Counted from the stretch's first letter, positions 1 to 7,743 are shown. The stretch: DNA of 13,620 bases from Caulobacteraceae bacterium (GCA_947452665.1 CANGEH010000027.1:1-13620), one strand, 5' to 3'. A program made the numbers and translations. Notes: a model not told the origin generated them from the sequence alone.

Positions 1-449
1 AGTTCCTGCGCCGAAGCAGCCCTTGCCCGGCGGTGCTCGCCGCCTGCAACCAGGGCCGCCTTTGAAGAACCCGATTTCACCGCCGCTAGGGCCTGGCTAA
101 GCGCGGTTAGGCCTGCACGCTGCGAGCCGGTAATATCGAGGCCTTGGCTGGCGCGCTCAAGCGTCAGGGCCGCAGAAACAATCCCGGCGTTCAAGCGGTC
201 AGCAAAAGGGGCTGTGGTCGATGCAAAATAGAGGGCGTCAATATGACTGCGATCATCGCCGGGGCCCAAGGCATCGCGGCTGGCCTCTACCGCCATGGTC
301 AGGGCATCCTCGTCCCAATTGGCCATGGCCCGCTCACCCTTGCCCTTACCAACGAGGTTGGGCGCGATCCAGGCATTGGCGGCGGTGACCGCCTTGCGGC
401 TCAAGCGCAGGCGCGGCGCATAAGCACCCCAGGCAGAAATCCCGACCAT
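1..449 (-). CDS. HMG-CoA-synthase-like / thiolase-fold protein, N-terminal part (runs off the left edge)
   Basis: This is a partial gene; 149 complete residues are visible and the rest lies beyond base 1. The start is ATG at 449-447, with AGGGAA (461-456) six bases upstream and an in-frame stop further upstream. The opening MVGISAWGAYAPRLRLSR and the later segments DEDALTMAVEASRDAL (46-61), HIDALYFAST (69-78) and ALVAGGEHRRA (132-142) match the layout of archaeal-type hydroxymethylglutaryl-CoA synthases and related KAS III proteins. That family joins acetyl-CoA to acetoacetyl-CoA, but many bacterial relatives have unknown substrates and often carry or accompany a zinc-ribbon/OB-fold (DUF35) domain, which would lie outside the window. 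Where the nucleophilic cysteine is expected (archaeal ACKAG) this protein reads GSQRAG (108-113), and no cysteine occurs in the visible part. The fold is fairly sure; the reaction is not. A 73-base gap separates it from the upstream LPS operon on the same strand, so it may have its own promoter. Confidence 0.72.
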   Translation of the reverse strand, partial: MVGISAWGAYAPRLRLSRKAVTAANAWIAPNLVGKGKGERAMANWDEDALTMAVEASRDALGPGDDRSHIDALYFASTTAPFADRLNAGIVSAALTLERASQGLDITGSQRAGLTALSQALAAVKSGSSKAALVAGGEHRRARAASAQE

Positions 450-522
450 TTCATCTTCCCTAAAAGTCTTCTTGTTGCGCAAACCTTAGCAGCCCAATGC
501 CTAGGGGCAAGGGTGGATCAGC

Positions 523-720
523 CTATTGCCGCGTGCCCTCACCCGCATCAAAGGCCATAATCGCCTCACGCACCGCGTCCCAATGCTCAAGACCTTGAAC
601 ATCACCGATTGCGGCCAGTTCTGCGGCCCGCATCACCGCAATCACCTCGGCATCATCGCCATATTGTGCAATCAAGATCATGGCAGCCGATTGGGCAGAA
701 GGATTGTCATTGGCGCTCAC
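523..720 (-). CDS. Small conserved-looking protein of unknown function (65 aa), last gene of the LPS core operon
   Basis: I do not recognise a named family. The GTG start (720-718) overlaps the hldD stop as GTGA, which suggests translational coupling and argues for a real gene. An ATG at codon 14 (681-679), giving a protein beginning MILIAQYGDDAEV, is an equally sensible start. The product is a small acidic soluble protein with no signal peptide or membrane segment. It looks mostly helical, with MILIAQYGDDAEVIAVMRAAEL followed by a short linker and EHWDAVREAIMAF. I recall similar short proteins annotated as hypothetical in alphaproteobacteria, but this is memory rather than a search. Position suggests a link to the heptose/Kdo genes, or simply co-transcription with them. 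It ends in TAG, and no convincing hairpin follows before the next gene. Confidence 0.6.
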   Translation of the reverse strand: MSANDNPSAQSAAMILIAQYGDDAEVIAVMRAAELAAIGDVQGLEHWDAVREAIMAFDAGEGTRQ

Positions 721-1718
721 AGATATGGATCCGGCTGGGACAGGAAGTTGGTGACATAGTCTGCGACCCCGTCCTCTAGGGCGGTAAAGGGCCGCGTATA
801 GCCCGCTAGCCTTAGGCGCTGCATATTGGCCTCGGTAAAATACTGGTACTTGTCGCGGATCAGTTCGGGCGTATCGATAAAGCTGACATTTGGCGTCTGA
901 CCAGCGGCCTTGAAGGCGGCATGGGCCAGATCTAGAAAGGCCCTGGCCTGGCCGGTGCCCAGATTAAACACACCGCTAACCTCGGCATGGTCTAGCAGCC
1001 AGACCACGACATCGGCCACATCGCGCACATAGACAAAATCGCGCAACTGGCCGCCATCGGCATAGTTTGGGTTATGCGAGCGGAATAATTGCACGCCCAG
1101 ACCCTTGGCAATACTGGGATAAATATGCGCGACCACCGAGCGCATGCTGCCCTTGTGATACTCATTGGGGCCGTAAACATTAAAGAATTTCAAGCCAACC
1201 CACTGCGGCGGTGTGCGGCCATGCTCGGCCTCGCGCGCGGCAAATGTATCGAACAGGGCCTTGGACCAGCCATAAGCGTTTAAGGGCCGAAGCGCCTTTA
1301 GGGCCTCTAGGTGATTATCATCATCAAAACCGGTCTCACCATCGCCATAGGTCGCCGCCGAGGACGCATAGATCAGGCGGCGCTGATGCTGGGTGCACCA
1401 GCGAAACAGGTCCCGCGACAGGCAAAAATTATTCTGGATAATCTTGTCGGCATCCGGCTCGGAGGTCGAGGATATGGCGCCAAGATGAATAATCGCTTGG
1501 AGGTCACTATGGTTGCGCGTCAGCCAGTCCCATATCTGGTCGGGATCAATAAAATCATGGATGGGCGACTTGGCTAGATTGCGCCACTTGCCAGTTTCCG
1601 CCCCGCGCAACCGGTCACAGACCACCACATCAAATGACGGATCCTTGAGCAGATTGGCGACAATATTGGAGCCGATAAACCCGGCGCCGCCGGTCACCAA
1701 GATCAGTCTTCGAATCAC
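717..1718 (-). CDS. hldD: ADP-L-glycero-D-manno-heptose-6-epimerase
   Basis: HldD (also RfaD/WaaD) epimerises ADP-D-glycero-D-manno-heptose at C6 to ADP-L-glycero-D-manno-heptose, the activated heptose for the lipopolysaccharide inner core; it is cytoplasmic and NADP-dependent. The 333-residue protein is an extended short-chain dehydrogenase. It has the nucleotide-binding loop TGGAGFIG (9-16), the catalytic YGWSK (Tyr149/Lys153) after SSAATYGDG (119-127), the family-specific KFFNVYGPNEYHKGSMRSV (177-195), and the C-terminal KYQYFTEA (290-297). Length is close to the usual 310-330. The start is GTG at 1718-1716, overlapping the hldE stop as GTGA. GAAGGA (1730-1725) inside hldE sits six bases upstream as ribosome binding site. 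It follows hldE, whose product is its precursor supplier, so the two last steps of ADP-heptose synthesis are coupled. Confidence 0.96.
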   Translation of the reverse strand: MIRRLILVTGGAGFIGSNIVANLLKDPSFDVVVCDRLRGAETGKWRNLAKSPIHDFIDPDQIWDWLTRNHSDLQAIIHLGAISSTSEPDADKIIQNNFCLSRDLFRWCTQHQRRLIYASSAATYGDGETGFDDDNHLEALKALRPLNAYGWSKALFDTFAAREAEHGRTPPQWVGLKFFNVYGPNEYHKGSMRSVVAHIYPSIAKGLGVQLFRSHNPNYADGGQLRDFVYVRDVADVVVWLLDHAEVSGVFNLGTGQARAFLDLAHAAFKAAGQTPNVSFIDTPELIRDKYQYFTEANMQRLRLAGYTRPFTALEDGVADYVTNFLSQPDPYL

Positions 1719-3184
1719 GATGCGTCCTTCTTGAACCGCGCAATCGCTGCCGTGGTGGAATAGCCATCCACCAGGGCCGCTAGGCGCACCTGTCCACCAT
1801 AGGCCTTGACCAGATCACCCCCGACCACAGTGGCCTCGGTATAGTCCGCCCCCTTGATCAGGACGTCTGGGCGCGCGGCCGCAATGAGATTTAGCGGTGT
1901 GTCCTCATCAAAAGGCACAACGAGGTCCACATGCGCCAAACCAGCCAGCACCAGGGCGCGCGATTCCAGATCATTGATCGGCCGCTCTGGCCCCTTGAGC
2001 ACCCGGATCGAGCGGTCGGTATTCAAGCCAACAATCAGCCGGTCGCACCAGCCCCGCGACTGGGCCAGATAGGCGACATGGCCGCGATGCAGAATATCAA
2101 AACAGCCATTGGTAAAGCCAACCTTCAAGCCAGCAGCGCGCCAGCCACTGACAATCTGCTGCATGGATTCTGGCGTGACAATCTTGGCCTCGGTCGGGGC
2201 CATATGGGCGGACAGTTCTGCGGCGATCAGGTCGGCGGGGCTGGCCGTGGCGGTGCCGGCCTTTTCCACCACAACGCCTGAGGCCAGTATGGCCAGCTCA
2301 ATAGCGCTGGAGAGGTCTGCCTTGGCCGCCAGAGCAAGGCCAAGGGCGGCAAGCCCGGTATCACCTGCGCCGGACACATCGAAAACTTCCCGCGGCTTGG
2401 CGTGAAAATGCACCACAGCCTGTCCGCGCACGGCCAAGGACATGCCTTGGGCGGCGCGGGTAACCAGTATGGCCTTGGCCCGACACCCGGCAAGTGCGGC
2501 CAGTAGCGCAGCCTCAACCTGGGCATCGGTATAGACCGGCATATCCACGGCCAGCGATAATTCCCCGGCATTGGGCTTGATCAGGTCGACAGGGCCGTAC
2601 TTTGAAAAGCTTCGGCCCTTTGGATCGACAATCAGGGGCACGCCGGCCTTGGTCGCTGCGGCTTGGGCGGCCTTGATCACAGCGGCAGTGACCGTGCCCT
2701 TGGCATAGTCCGACAAAACCACCGCACCGCAATCGGCGATAGCCGCCTCAAGCGCCGCGATCAGGCCCGCCTCAGCATCGGGCGAAATAGCGCTGATCGT
2801 TTCGGAATCGACGCGCAGCAATTGCTGGCCACTGGCGACAAACCGCACCTTGACCGTGGTTTGCCGACCGACCTGAGTCACCAGATGACCGATCAGGCCG
2901 GGCTCTTTTTCAACCAGGGCCGCAAGCTCTAGGCCCACCGCATCATCGCCCATGGGCGCACACAAGACCGCTTGTCCGCCCAAGGCCGCGACATTGCGCG
3001 CCACATTGCCCACTGCCCCAAGCATCACCGTCTCGGCCGTCTTGGCCAATACCGGGATCGGGGCTTCTGGCGAGATCCTAGCCACGTCACCATACACATA
3101 GCGATCAATCATCAGATCGCCGATACAGACGATTTTGCGCCCGGAAATGGCCGTAAGCTGGGCCTGAAGGGTCGATAAATCCAT
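1715..3184 (-). CDS. hldE: Bifunctional D-glycero-beta-D-manno-heptose-7-phosphate kinase / heptose-1-phosphate adenylyltransferase
   Basis: HldE (RfaE) performs two steps of ADP-heptose synthesis. The N-terminal domain (about 1-325) is a ribokinase/PfkB-type kinase that phosphorylates heptose-7-phosphate at C1; it shows the GD(L)MIDRYVYG opening (22-32) and the anion-hole/base motif DVSGAGDT (269-276). The C-terminal domain (about 345-489) is a nucleotidyltransferase with GFTNGCFDILHRGH (356-369), containing the HxGH signature at 366-369, and the late YSTTAAI (475-481). It transfers AMP to heptose-1-phosphate. At 489 residues it has the usual length of the fused form. The start is ATG (3184-3182) with AAGGGC-like Shine-Dalgarno bases nine to ten bases ahead, and only nine bases separate it from kdsA. 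GmhB, which removes the 7-phosphate between the two steps, and GmhA are not in the window and must be elsewhere if the pathway is complete. Confidence 0.96.
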   Translation of the reverse strand: MDLSTLQAQLTAISGRKIVCIGDLMIDRYVYGDVARISPEAPIPVLAKTAETVMLGAVGNVARNVAALGGQAVLCAPMGDDAVGLELAALVEKEPGLIGHLVTQVGRQTTVKVRFVASGQQLLRVDSETISAISPDAEAGLIAALEAAIADCGAVVLSDYAKGTVTAAVIKAAQAAATKAGVPLIVDPKGRSFSKYGPVDLIKPNAGELSLAVDMPVYTDAQVEAALLAALAGCRAKAILVTRAAQGMSLAVRGQAVVHFHAKPREVFDVSGAGDTGLAALGLALAAKADLSSAIELAILASGVVVEKAGTATASPADLIAAELSAHMAPTEAKIVTPESMQQIVSGWRAAGLKVGFTNGCFDILHRGHVAYLAQSRGWCDRLIVGLNTDRSIRVLKGPERPINDLESRALVLAGLAHVDLVVPFDEDTPLNLIAAARPDVLIKGADYTEATVVGGDLVKAYGGQVRLAALVDGYSTTAAIARFKKDAS

Positions 3185-3193
3185 GCTCTGCCC

Positions 3194-4069
3194 TTACCAG
3201 CCCTTGGTCAGCTGGTCATAGCGCAAAAGGTCGGCCATCAGGGCTTCAAACTGATGCATGGGCACCATGTTTGGACCATCCGACGGCGCATTGTCCGGGT
3301 CGGGATGGGTTTCGACAAACACACACGCCACGCCGATCGAGACCGCCGCGCGCGCCAGTACCGGCACAAATTGGCGCTGACCGCCCGAGGTTGCGCCCTG
3401 ACCGCCCGGTTGCTGTACCGAATGGGTCGCGTCAAACACCACTGGACAACCAATCTCGGCCATAATCGGCAAGGCACGCATATCGGACACCAGGGTATTA
3501 TAGCCAAACGAGGCCCCGCGCTCGCAGGCCATGACATTAGGATTGCCCGCCGCCAAAAGCTTGCCGATCACATTCTTCATGTCCCAAGGCGCTAAGAACT
3601 GGCCCTTTTTGACATTGACCGCCTTGCCCGTTACCGCAGCCGCAATCAGCAAATCGGTCTGGCGACATAGAAAAGCCGGGATCTGCAGTACATCTACCGC
3701 CTGGGCCGCAATGGCGCATTGCGAGGCTTCGTGCACATCGGTCAGGACTGGCAGGCCGGTCACCTCGCGGATTTCAGCAAATATGTCTAGGGCCTGGTCC
3801 AGACCAATGCCGCGCTGGGTACTGATCGAGGTGCGATTGGCCTTGTCGAACGAGGTCTTATAAATCAGGCCCATGCCGAGGCGATCGGCCATTTCTTTCA
3901 AGGCATGCGCCGTTTCCAACGCGTGCTGACGGCTTTCAAGCTGACAAGGGCCTGCAATCACGGTCAGTTTTTGCTGATTGCCAATCTTAACCTCACCGCC
4001 GTTTGGCGTTTTGATAACGACGGTAGCATTGGGCGCGGCCACCGGCTTTAAGGCGTCTGTCTGGGTCAA
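3194..4069 (-). CDS. kdsA: 3-deoxy-D-manno-octulosonate-8-phosphate (Kdo-8-P) synthase
   Basis: KdsA condenses phosphoenolpyruvate with arabinose-5-phosphate to Kdo-8-phosphate, the first committed step to Kdo, the sugar joining lipid A to the LPS core. Diagnostic stretches are TVIAGPCQLESR (36-47), YKTSFDKANRTS (70-81), PVLTDVHE (107-114), NVKKGQFLAPWDM (152-164), VFDATHSVQQPGG (211-223) and FVETHPDPDNAPSDGPN (251-267). Cys42 in IAGPCQLES stands where the E. coli-type enzyme has asparagine. Together with His216, Glu253 and Asp264 this predicts the metal-dependent class. The start is TTG (4069-4067): an in-frame stop lies five codons upstream, the first internal ATG is beyond residue 58 inside the catalytic domain, and AAGGGA sits eight bases ahead. 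It is the first gene of the minus-strand LPS operon (kdsA-hldE-hldD-small gene) and is divergent from the photolyase operon. Confidence 0.96.
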   Translation of the reverse strand: MTQTDALKPVAAPNATVVIKTPNGGEVKIGNQQKLTVIAGPCQLESRQHALETAHALKEMADRLGMGLIYKTSFDKANRTSISTQRGIGLDQALDIFAEIREVTGLPVLTDVHEASQCAIAAQAVDVLQIPAFLCRQTDLLIAAAVTGKAVNVKKGQFLAPWDMKNVIGKLLAAGNPNVMACERGASFGYNTLVSDMRALPIMAEIGCPVVFDATHSVQQPGGQGATSGGQRQFVPVLARAAVSIGVACVFVETHPDPDNAPSDGPNMVPMHQFEALMADLLRYDQLTKGW

Positions 4070-4155
4070 TTGGCGATTCCCTTAATCCAAGCCACGAGTC
4101 TGAGCGTATATCTGATGTGCGACCTATACATAAACAAGGACGAACCGACCAGTTC
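4070..4155. promoter_or_regulatory. Divergent promoter region between kdsA (left) and the photolyase operon (right), with two GANTC sites
   Basis: This 86-base gap must hold promoters for both operons. It carries GATTC at 4075-4079 and GAGTC at 4096-4100, the recognition sequence of the cell-cycle methylase CcrM. GANTC is rare in the rest of the window (see findings). I find no good housekeeping -35/-10 pair on either strand. TAATCC (4083-4088) followed after 18 bases by TATATC (4107-4112) is a weak match to the TGATCC-type -35 of RpoE/ChrR-class extracytoplasmic sigma factors; I give it low weight. No operator palindrome is obvious. Confidence 0.45.
4078..4083 (-). promoter_or_regulatory. 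Ribosome binding site deciding the TTG start of kdsA
   Basis: On the minus strand the bases read AAGGGA, eight bases ahead of the TTG start codon. An in-frame TAA overlaps this element, so no longer reading frame is possible. Two bases of the site overlap a GATTC (GANTC) sequence at 4075-4079. Confidence 0.7.
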
Positions 4156-5625
4156 ATGACGGCCAATCTGACGACAAAGCCCATCTTGGTCTGGTTTCGC
4201 CAGGATTTAAGATTGCATGACCATCCGGCCCTGACCCACGCGGTTCAGAGCGGCCGACCTGTGATTGCGCTCTATGTGCTCGACACTGATCCTGAACAAA
4301 GGCCCATGGGGGCGGCCAGCCAATGGTGGCTGAACCGGTCGCTTCAGTCTCTATCAACCGATCTAGCCGCCTTGGGCGCGCGCCTTATCCTGCGCAAGGG
4401 CCTGGCGGGCGAGGTGATCAAGGCGTTTGTGCAGGAAACCGGCGCTGAGGCCATAGTCTGGAACCGGCTCTATGAGCCCGCCGCCACGGCGCGCGACACC
4501 CAGCTTAAGGCGGCGCTGAAAGACTTTGGGCTTGAGGTCACCTCGTTTAACGGGGCCTTGCTGAACGAGCCCTGGACCGTGGCCACCGGGTCTGGCGGGC
4601 CATACAAGGTCTTTACCCCCTATTGGCGCGCTGCAAGGGCCAAGGTCACCGCGACCAGCGCCCTGCCCGCCCCGGCGCAAATCCTGCCGCCGGACAATTG
4701 GCCAGCCTCGGACCGCTTGGAGGATTGGGGCCTGCACCCCACCAAGCCCGACTGGTCAAAGGGGTTTGACGATTGGCGACCGGGCGAGGCTGGCGCGCAG
4801 GCAAGGCTGGATGATTTTCTAGCTGGGCCTGCCAATGCCTATGCAGAGGGCCGCGATCAACCCGGAAAGCTGGGCACATCGCGTCTGTCGCCGCATCTGC
4901 ATTTTGGCGAGATCAGCCCGCGTCAGGTCTGGCTGGCGGCACAAATGGCTAGTCATCAGGGCGATCTGGATGACAGCGCCCGCGACAAGTTCCTAGCCGA
5001 GATCGGCTGGCGCGAGTTTAATCATCACCTCTTGTTTCATTTCCCGCATATTCCCACGCAAAACTTCAAGCCCGGCTTTGATGGGTTTGGCTGGTTGACC
5101 GATGCCAAGGGTCTCAAGGCCTGGCAGGACGGCCTGACCGGCTATCCCATGGTTGATGCAGGCATGCGCGAGCTTTGGGCCACAGGCTGGATGCATAACC
5201 GGGTGCGGATGATTGTCGCCTCCTTCCTGATCAAACACTTGCTGATCCATTGGCGTGAGGGCGAGGCCTGGTTCTGGGATACGCTGCTCGATGCGGACCT
5301 GGCCAATAATGCGGCGGGCTGGCAATGGACAGCGGGCACAGGCGCCGATGCCTCGCCCTATTTTCGCATCTTCAACCCCTTTAGCCAGGGCGAGAAATTT
5401 GATCCAAAGGGGGCCTATATCCGCCGCTGGATCCCAGAACTCGCCGGCCTGCCGGACAAGCTGATCCATCGGCCGTGGGAGGCCTCAAGCCTCGAATTAA
5501 GGGCGGCGGGCATAAACCTCGGCACCACCTATCCAAAACCGATTATCGACCATACTGTGGCGCGCAATCGGGCGCTGGAAGCCTATGGCCGCTTAAAAAC
5601 ACTGCAGACGGACGAGGTTCCATGA
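4156..5625 (+). CDS. phrB: Deoxyribodipyrimidine photolyase (class I CPD photolyase type)
   Basis: A cryptochrome/photolyase-family flavoprotein that uses blue light to split UV-induced pyrimidine dimers. The 489-residue product has the N-terminal antenna domain (PILVWFRQDLRLHDHPAL, 9-26) and a C-terminal FAD/DNA-binding helical domain with KLGTSRLSPHLHFGEIS (238-254), GWREFNHHLLFHFP (284-297), GYPMVDAGMREL (329-340), GWMHNRVRM (344-352), NNAAGWQWTAGTGADASPYF (384-403) and IFNPFSQGEKFDP (405-417). Trp313, Trp366 and Trp389 align at a constant offset of seven with the E. coli electron-transfer triad Trp306/359/382, supporting a working photoreducible enzyme. I chose ATG at 4156, close to the conserved opening strand. 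A GTG at 4117 would add 13 unconserved residues without a good ribosome site. AAGGA lies 15 bases ahead of 4156, longer than ideal, so the exact start is uncertain. It leads a tightly packed operon; its stop overlaps the next start as ATGA. A (6-4) or cryptochrome role cannot be excluded, but the motifs favour CPD repair. Confidence 0.92.
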   Translation: MTANLTTKPILVWFRQDLRLHDHPALTHAVQSGRPVIALYVLDTDPEQRPMGAASQWWLNRSLQSLSTDLAALGARLILRKGLAGEVIKAFVQETGAEAIVWNRLYEPAATARDTQLKAALKDFGLEVTSFNGALLNEPWTVATGSGGPYKVFTPYWRAARAKVTATSALPAPAQILPPDNWPASDRLEDWGLHPTKPDWSKGFDDWRPGEAGAQARLDDFLAGPANAYAEGRDQPGKLGTSRLSPHLHFGEISPRQVWLAAQMASHQGDLDDSARDKFLAEIGWREFNHHLLFHFPHIPTQNFKPGFDGFGWLTDAKGLKAWQDGLTGYPMVDAGMRELWATGWMHNRVRMIVASFLIKHLLIHWREGEAWFWDTLLDADLANNAAGWQWTAGTGADASPYFRIFNPFSQGEKFDPKGAYIRRWIPELAGLPDKLIHRPWEASSLELRAAGINLGTTYPKPIIDHTVARNRALEAYGRLKTLQTDEVP

Positions 5626-6956
5626 AGATCGCGATTATCGGCTCTGGCGTCTCCGGCCTTGGGGCGGCCTATGCCCTGCAGGCTGTCCACGATGTCGTCG
5701 TTTATGAAAAATCAGAGCGGATTGGTGGCCATTCCAATACGGTGACGATTGATTATGACGGTCAGTCCATCGATGTGGATACAGGGTTTATTGTCTATAA
5801 TCTGAAGAATTATCCCAATCTGATTGGGCTGCTTGAAGCCTTGGACGTCGAAAGCATGGCCACGGATATGAGCTTTGCGTTTTCAGGGTCCGGCACCGAA
5901 TGGTCGTCGAATTTTCCGCACGGGGTCTTTGCGCAAAAGCGCAACCTGGTGCGCCCAACCTTTTTGCGGCTCTTGCTCGACATGCAAAGGTTCAACAAGG
6001 CCGCGGCTAAGGACCTTCAGTCCGGCCGGGTCGGCGACCTGACCCTTGGCGGCTATCTTAGCCTTGGAGCCTATAGTCAGGGTTTTATCGACCATTATAT
6101 CCTGCCCATGGGCGCGGCGATCTGGTCGAGCACGGAGGGTCAGATCATGGCCTTTCCGGCCGAGAGCTTTTTGCGGTTTTTTGCCAATCACGACCTTCTG
6201 CAAATGGTCCAGCCCAGTTGGCGCACCATTAAGGGCGGCAGCCGGTCTTATGTCGACAAGTTGCGCGCCCTGCTCGGCGACAAAATCCGCGCAGGCGCAG
6301 CCGATGTGACGGTTCAGCGCCTTGGCAATCAGGTCGAGGTTACAGACGGGCACGGCCATACTGAGCGGTTTGATCAGGTGATTATGGCCTGTCACTCAGA
6401 CGAAAGCCTTGCGGCCCTAAGCGATGCTGATGCCGAAGAACAGGCGTTTTTGGGCGCGATCCGCTTTGCGCCCAATACTGCCTATCTGCACCGCGATCCC
6501 AGCCTGATGCCTAGGCGCAAGGCGGCCTGGGGCAGTTGGAATGTGCTGCATACGGCAGGCGCCAGCACAGGCGGCGTGGTTAGCTACTGGATGAACACGC
6601 TTCAGGCGATTGATCCCAAGCGGCCCTTGTTTGTGACCCTCAACCCGCCCAAGGCCCCGGATCCAGCCCTGACCTTTGGCGTCTATGACTATGCCCATCC
6701 GCAATTTGACACCGCAGCCCTTGCCTCGCAGCGCCAGTTCAATCGCATCCAGGGACGCGGCGGGATCTGGTATGCCGGGGCCTGGCTTGGTTATGGCTTT
6801 CACGAAGACGGCCTGACGGCGGGCCTGCGGGTCGCCTTGGCGCTGGGCGGTAAGGTGCCATGGGACTTTGTGGATCATCGCATTCCCGGCGGGGCCCTGC
6901 CCGATTTGCAATCGGCAAAAGCCAAGGCTCCAGCGCGCGAGAGCCAGCGCGCGTGA
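5622..6956 (+). CDS. FAD-dependent amine-oxidase-like oxidoreductase (NAD(P)-binding Rossmann type), probable fatty-acyl modifying enzyme
   Basis: The 444-residue protein opens with the dinucleotide-binding motif IGSGVSGLGAA (6-16), continues with YEKSERIGGHSNTV (28-41), and ends its FAD fold with IWYAGAWLGYGFHEDGLTAG (382-401). It belongs to the amine-oxidase/phytoene-desaturase superfamily, in the branch found beside DUF1365 and Cfa-type genes in many proteobacteria. That branch is thought to act on unsaturated membrane lipid chains; relatives take part in furan fatty acid formation in Rhodobacter sphaeroides, but I cannot assign the exact step here. There is no signal peptide or membrane helix beyond the Rossmann strand, so it is probably cytoplasmic or membrane-associated. 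The start is the ATG overlapping the photolyase stop, with GAGG (5614-5617) four bases ahead. A longer reading frame beginning at 5475 only covers photolyase sequence and is rejected. The last 25 residues are Ala/Lys/Arg-rich and look unstructured. Its stop overlaps the next start as GTGA. Confidence 0.88.
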   Translation: MKIAIIGSGVSGLGAAYALQAVHDVVVYEKSERIGGHSNTVTIDYDGQSIDVDTGFIVYNLKNYPNLIGLLEALDVESMATDMSFAFSGSGTEWSSNFPHGVFAQKRNLVRPTFLRLLLDMQRFNKAAAKDLQSGRVGDLTLGGYLSLGAYSQGFIDHYILPMGAAIWSSTEGQIMAFPAESFLRFFANHDLLQMVQPSWRTIKGGSRSYVDKLRALLGDKIRAGAADVTVQRLGNQVEVTDGHGHTERFDQVIMACHSDESLAALSDADAEEQAFLGAIRFAPNTAYLHRDPSLMPRRKAAWGSWNVLHTAGASTGGVVSYWMNTLQAIDPKRPLFVTLNPPKAPDPALTFGVYDYAHPQFDTAALASQRQFNRIQGRGGIWYAGAWLGYGFHEDGLTAGLRVALALGGKVPWDFVDHRIPGGALPDLQSAKAKAPARESQRA

Positions 6957-7735
6957 CCGATCTGGCCAGGCTTTATCTGGGCAAGACCACACACCTGCGC
7001 ACCCAACCAAGGGCGCATAGGTTCAGCTATAATGTGTTTCAGATCATGGTCGATATCGATCATCTGGATACGGCCTTTAAGGGCCTAAAAACCCTTCGCA
7101 ATGGCCGGTTTGGTCTGTTTTCCTTTGCCGCGCGCGATCATGGGGCCAGAGATGGTTCCAACCTGAGGGTCTGGGTTCAGGGCGTCCTGGATCAGCTGGG
7201 CCTCAAGGTCCAAACCCACCGGATCAGCCTATTGTGTTTCCCAAGGGTGCTTGGCTTCGTCTTCAACCCCATCTCGCTCTTTTTTGTCCATGATGACCAA
7301 GATGAGCTGAGGGCAGTGATTTATGAGGTTAATAATACTTTTGGTCAGACCCATGCCTATGCATTGCCCGCCGACGGTCTAGATACAGAACATCAGTATG
7401 CCGATAAGGCCCTCTATGTATCGCCCTTTTACCGGGTCGAGGGGGGCTATAAATTCACCGTTATCGATCCGAAGGACCGCTTTAATCTGACAATTTTCAA
7501 ACAGGTCGGCGGAGAAATAGACTTTACTGCCACACTGGTTGCGCGGCGCCTGGCCTTGACGGACAGGCAGTTGGTAAAACTTTTCCTGACCATGCCCTTT
7601 ATGACTTTGGGCGTGGTTGTTGCTATTCACTGGGAGGCCCTGCGCCTCTGGATCAAGGGGGCCGTCTTCGGTGCCCGACCTCCGGGGCCACAGGCAAGCA
7701 TAAGCCTGGGCAAGGTCTCTCGTCCCATATCTTAG
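6953..7735 (+). CDS. DUF1365 family protein
   Basis: A 260-residue DUF1365 protein. Family marks are HRFSYNVFQIMVDIDHL (22-38), FPRVLGFVFNPISLFF (96-111), YEVNNTFGQTHAYAL (124-138), KALYVSPFYRVEGGY (152-166), and a hydrophobic C-terminal stretch MPFMTLGVVVAIHWEALRLW (214-233) that may contact the membrane. The conserved histidines, acidic residues and aromatic pockets suggest an enzyme, but no reaction is established for the family as far as I know. It nearly always sits beside an amine-oxidase-like flavoprotein and a Cfa-type methyltransferase, as here. The start is GTG at 6953, overlapping the previous stop. Starting further upstream, at 6860, would only read through the flavoprotein gene in another frame. 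GTG matches the usual family opening just before LYLGKTTHLR. The methyltransferase follows eight bases after its stop. Confidence 0.9.
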   Translation: MTDLARLYLGKTTHLRTQPRAHRFSYNVFQIMVDIDHLDTAFKGLKTLRNGRFGLFSFAARDHGARDGSNLRVWVQGVLDQLGLKVQTHRISLLCFPRVLGFVFNPISLFFVHDDQDELRAVIYEVNNTFGQTHAYALPADGLDTEHQYADKALYVSPFYRVEGGYKFTVIDPKDRFNLTIFKQVGGEIDFTATLVARRLALTDRQLVKLFLTMPFMTLGVVVAIHWEALRLWIKGAVFGARPPGPQASISLGKVSRPIS

Positions 7736-7743
7736 GTGAGTTA

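Noticed and set aside
485..525. Possible hairpin terminator after the LPS operon around GCCC...GGGC
   Set aside because: Only four base pairs, loop contains its own palindrome, and no T-tract follows on the minus strand.
144..560. 138-codon plus-strand open frame at the left end
   Set aside because: It is the shadow of the minus-strand thiolase-fold gene and its gap; the protein shows no family features, while the opposite strand does.
5475..5621. Upstream extension of the flavoprotein reading frame by 49 residues
   Set aside because: The extension lies inside the photolyase gene, has no family similarity, and the ATG at 5622 starts exactly at the FAD-binding strand with a ribosome site and an ATGA overlap.
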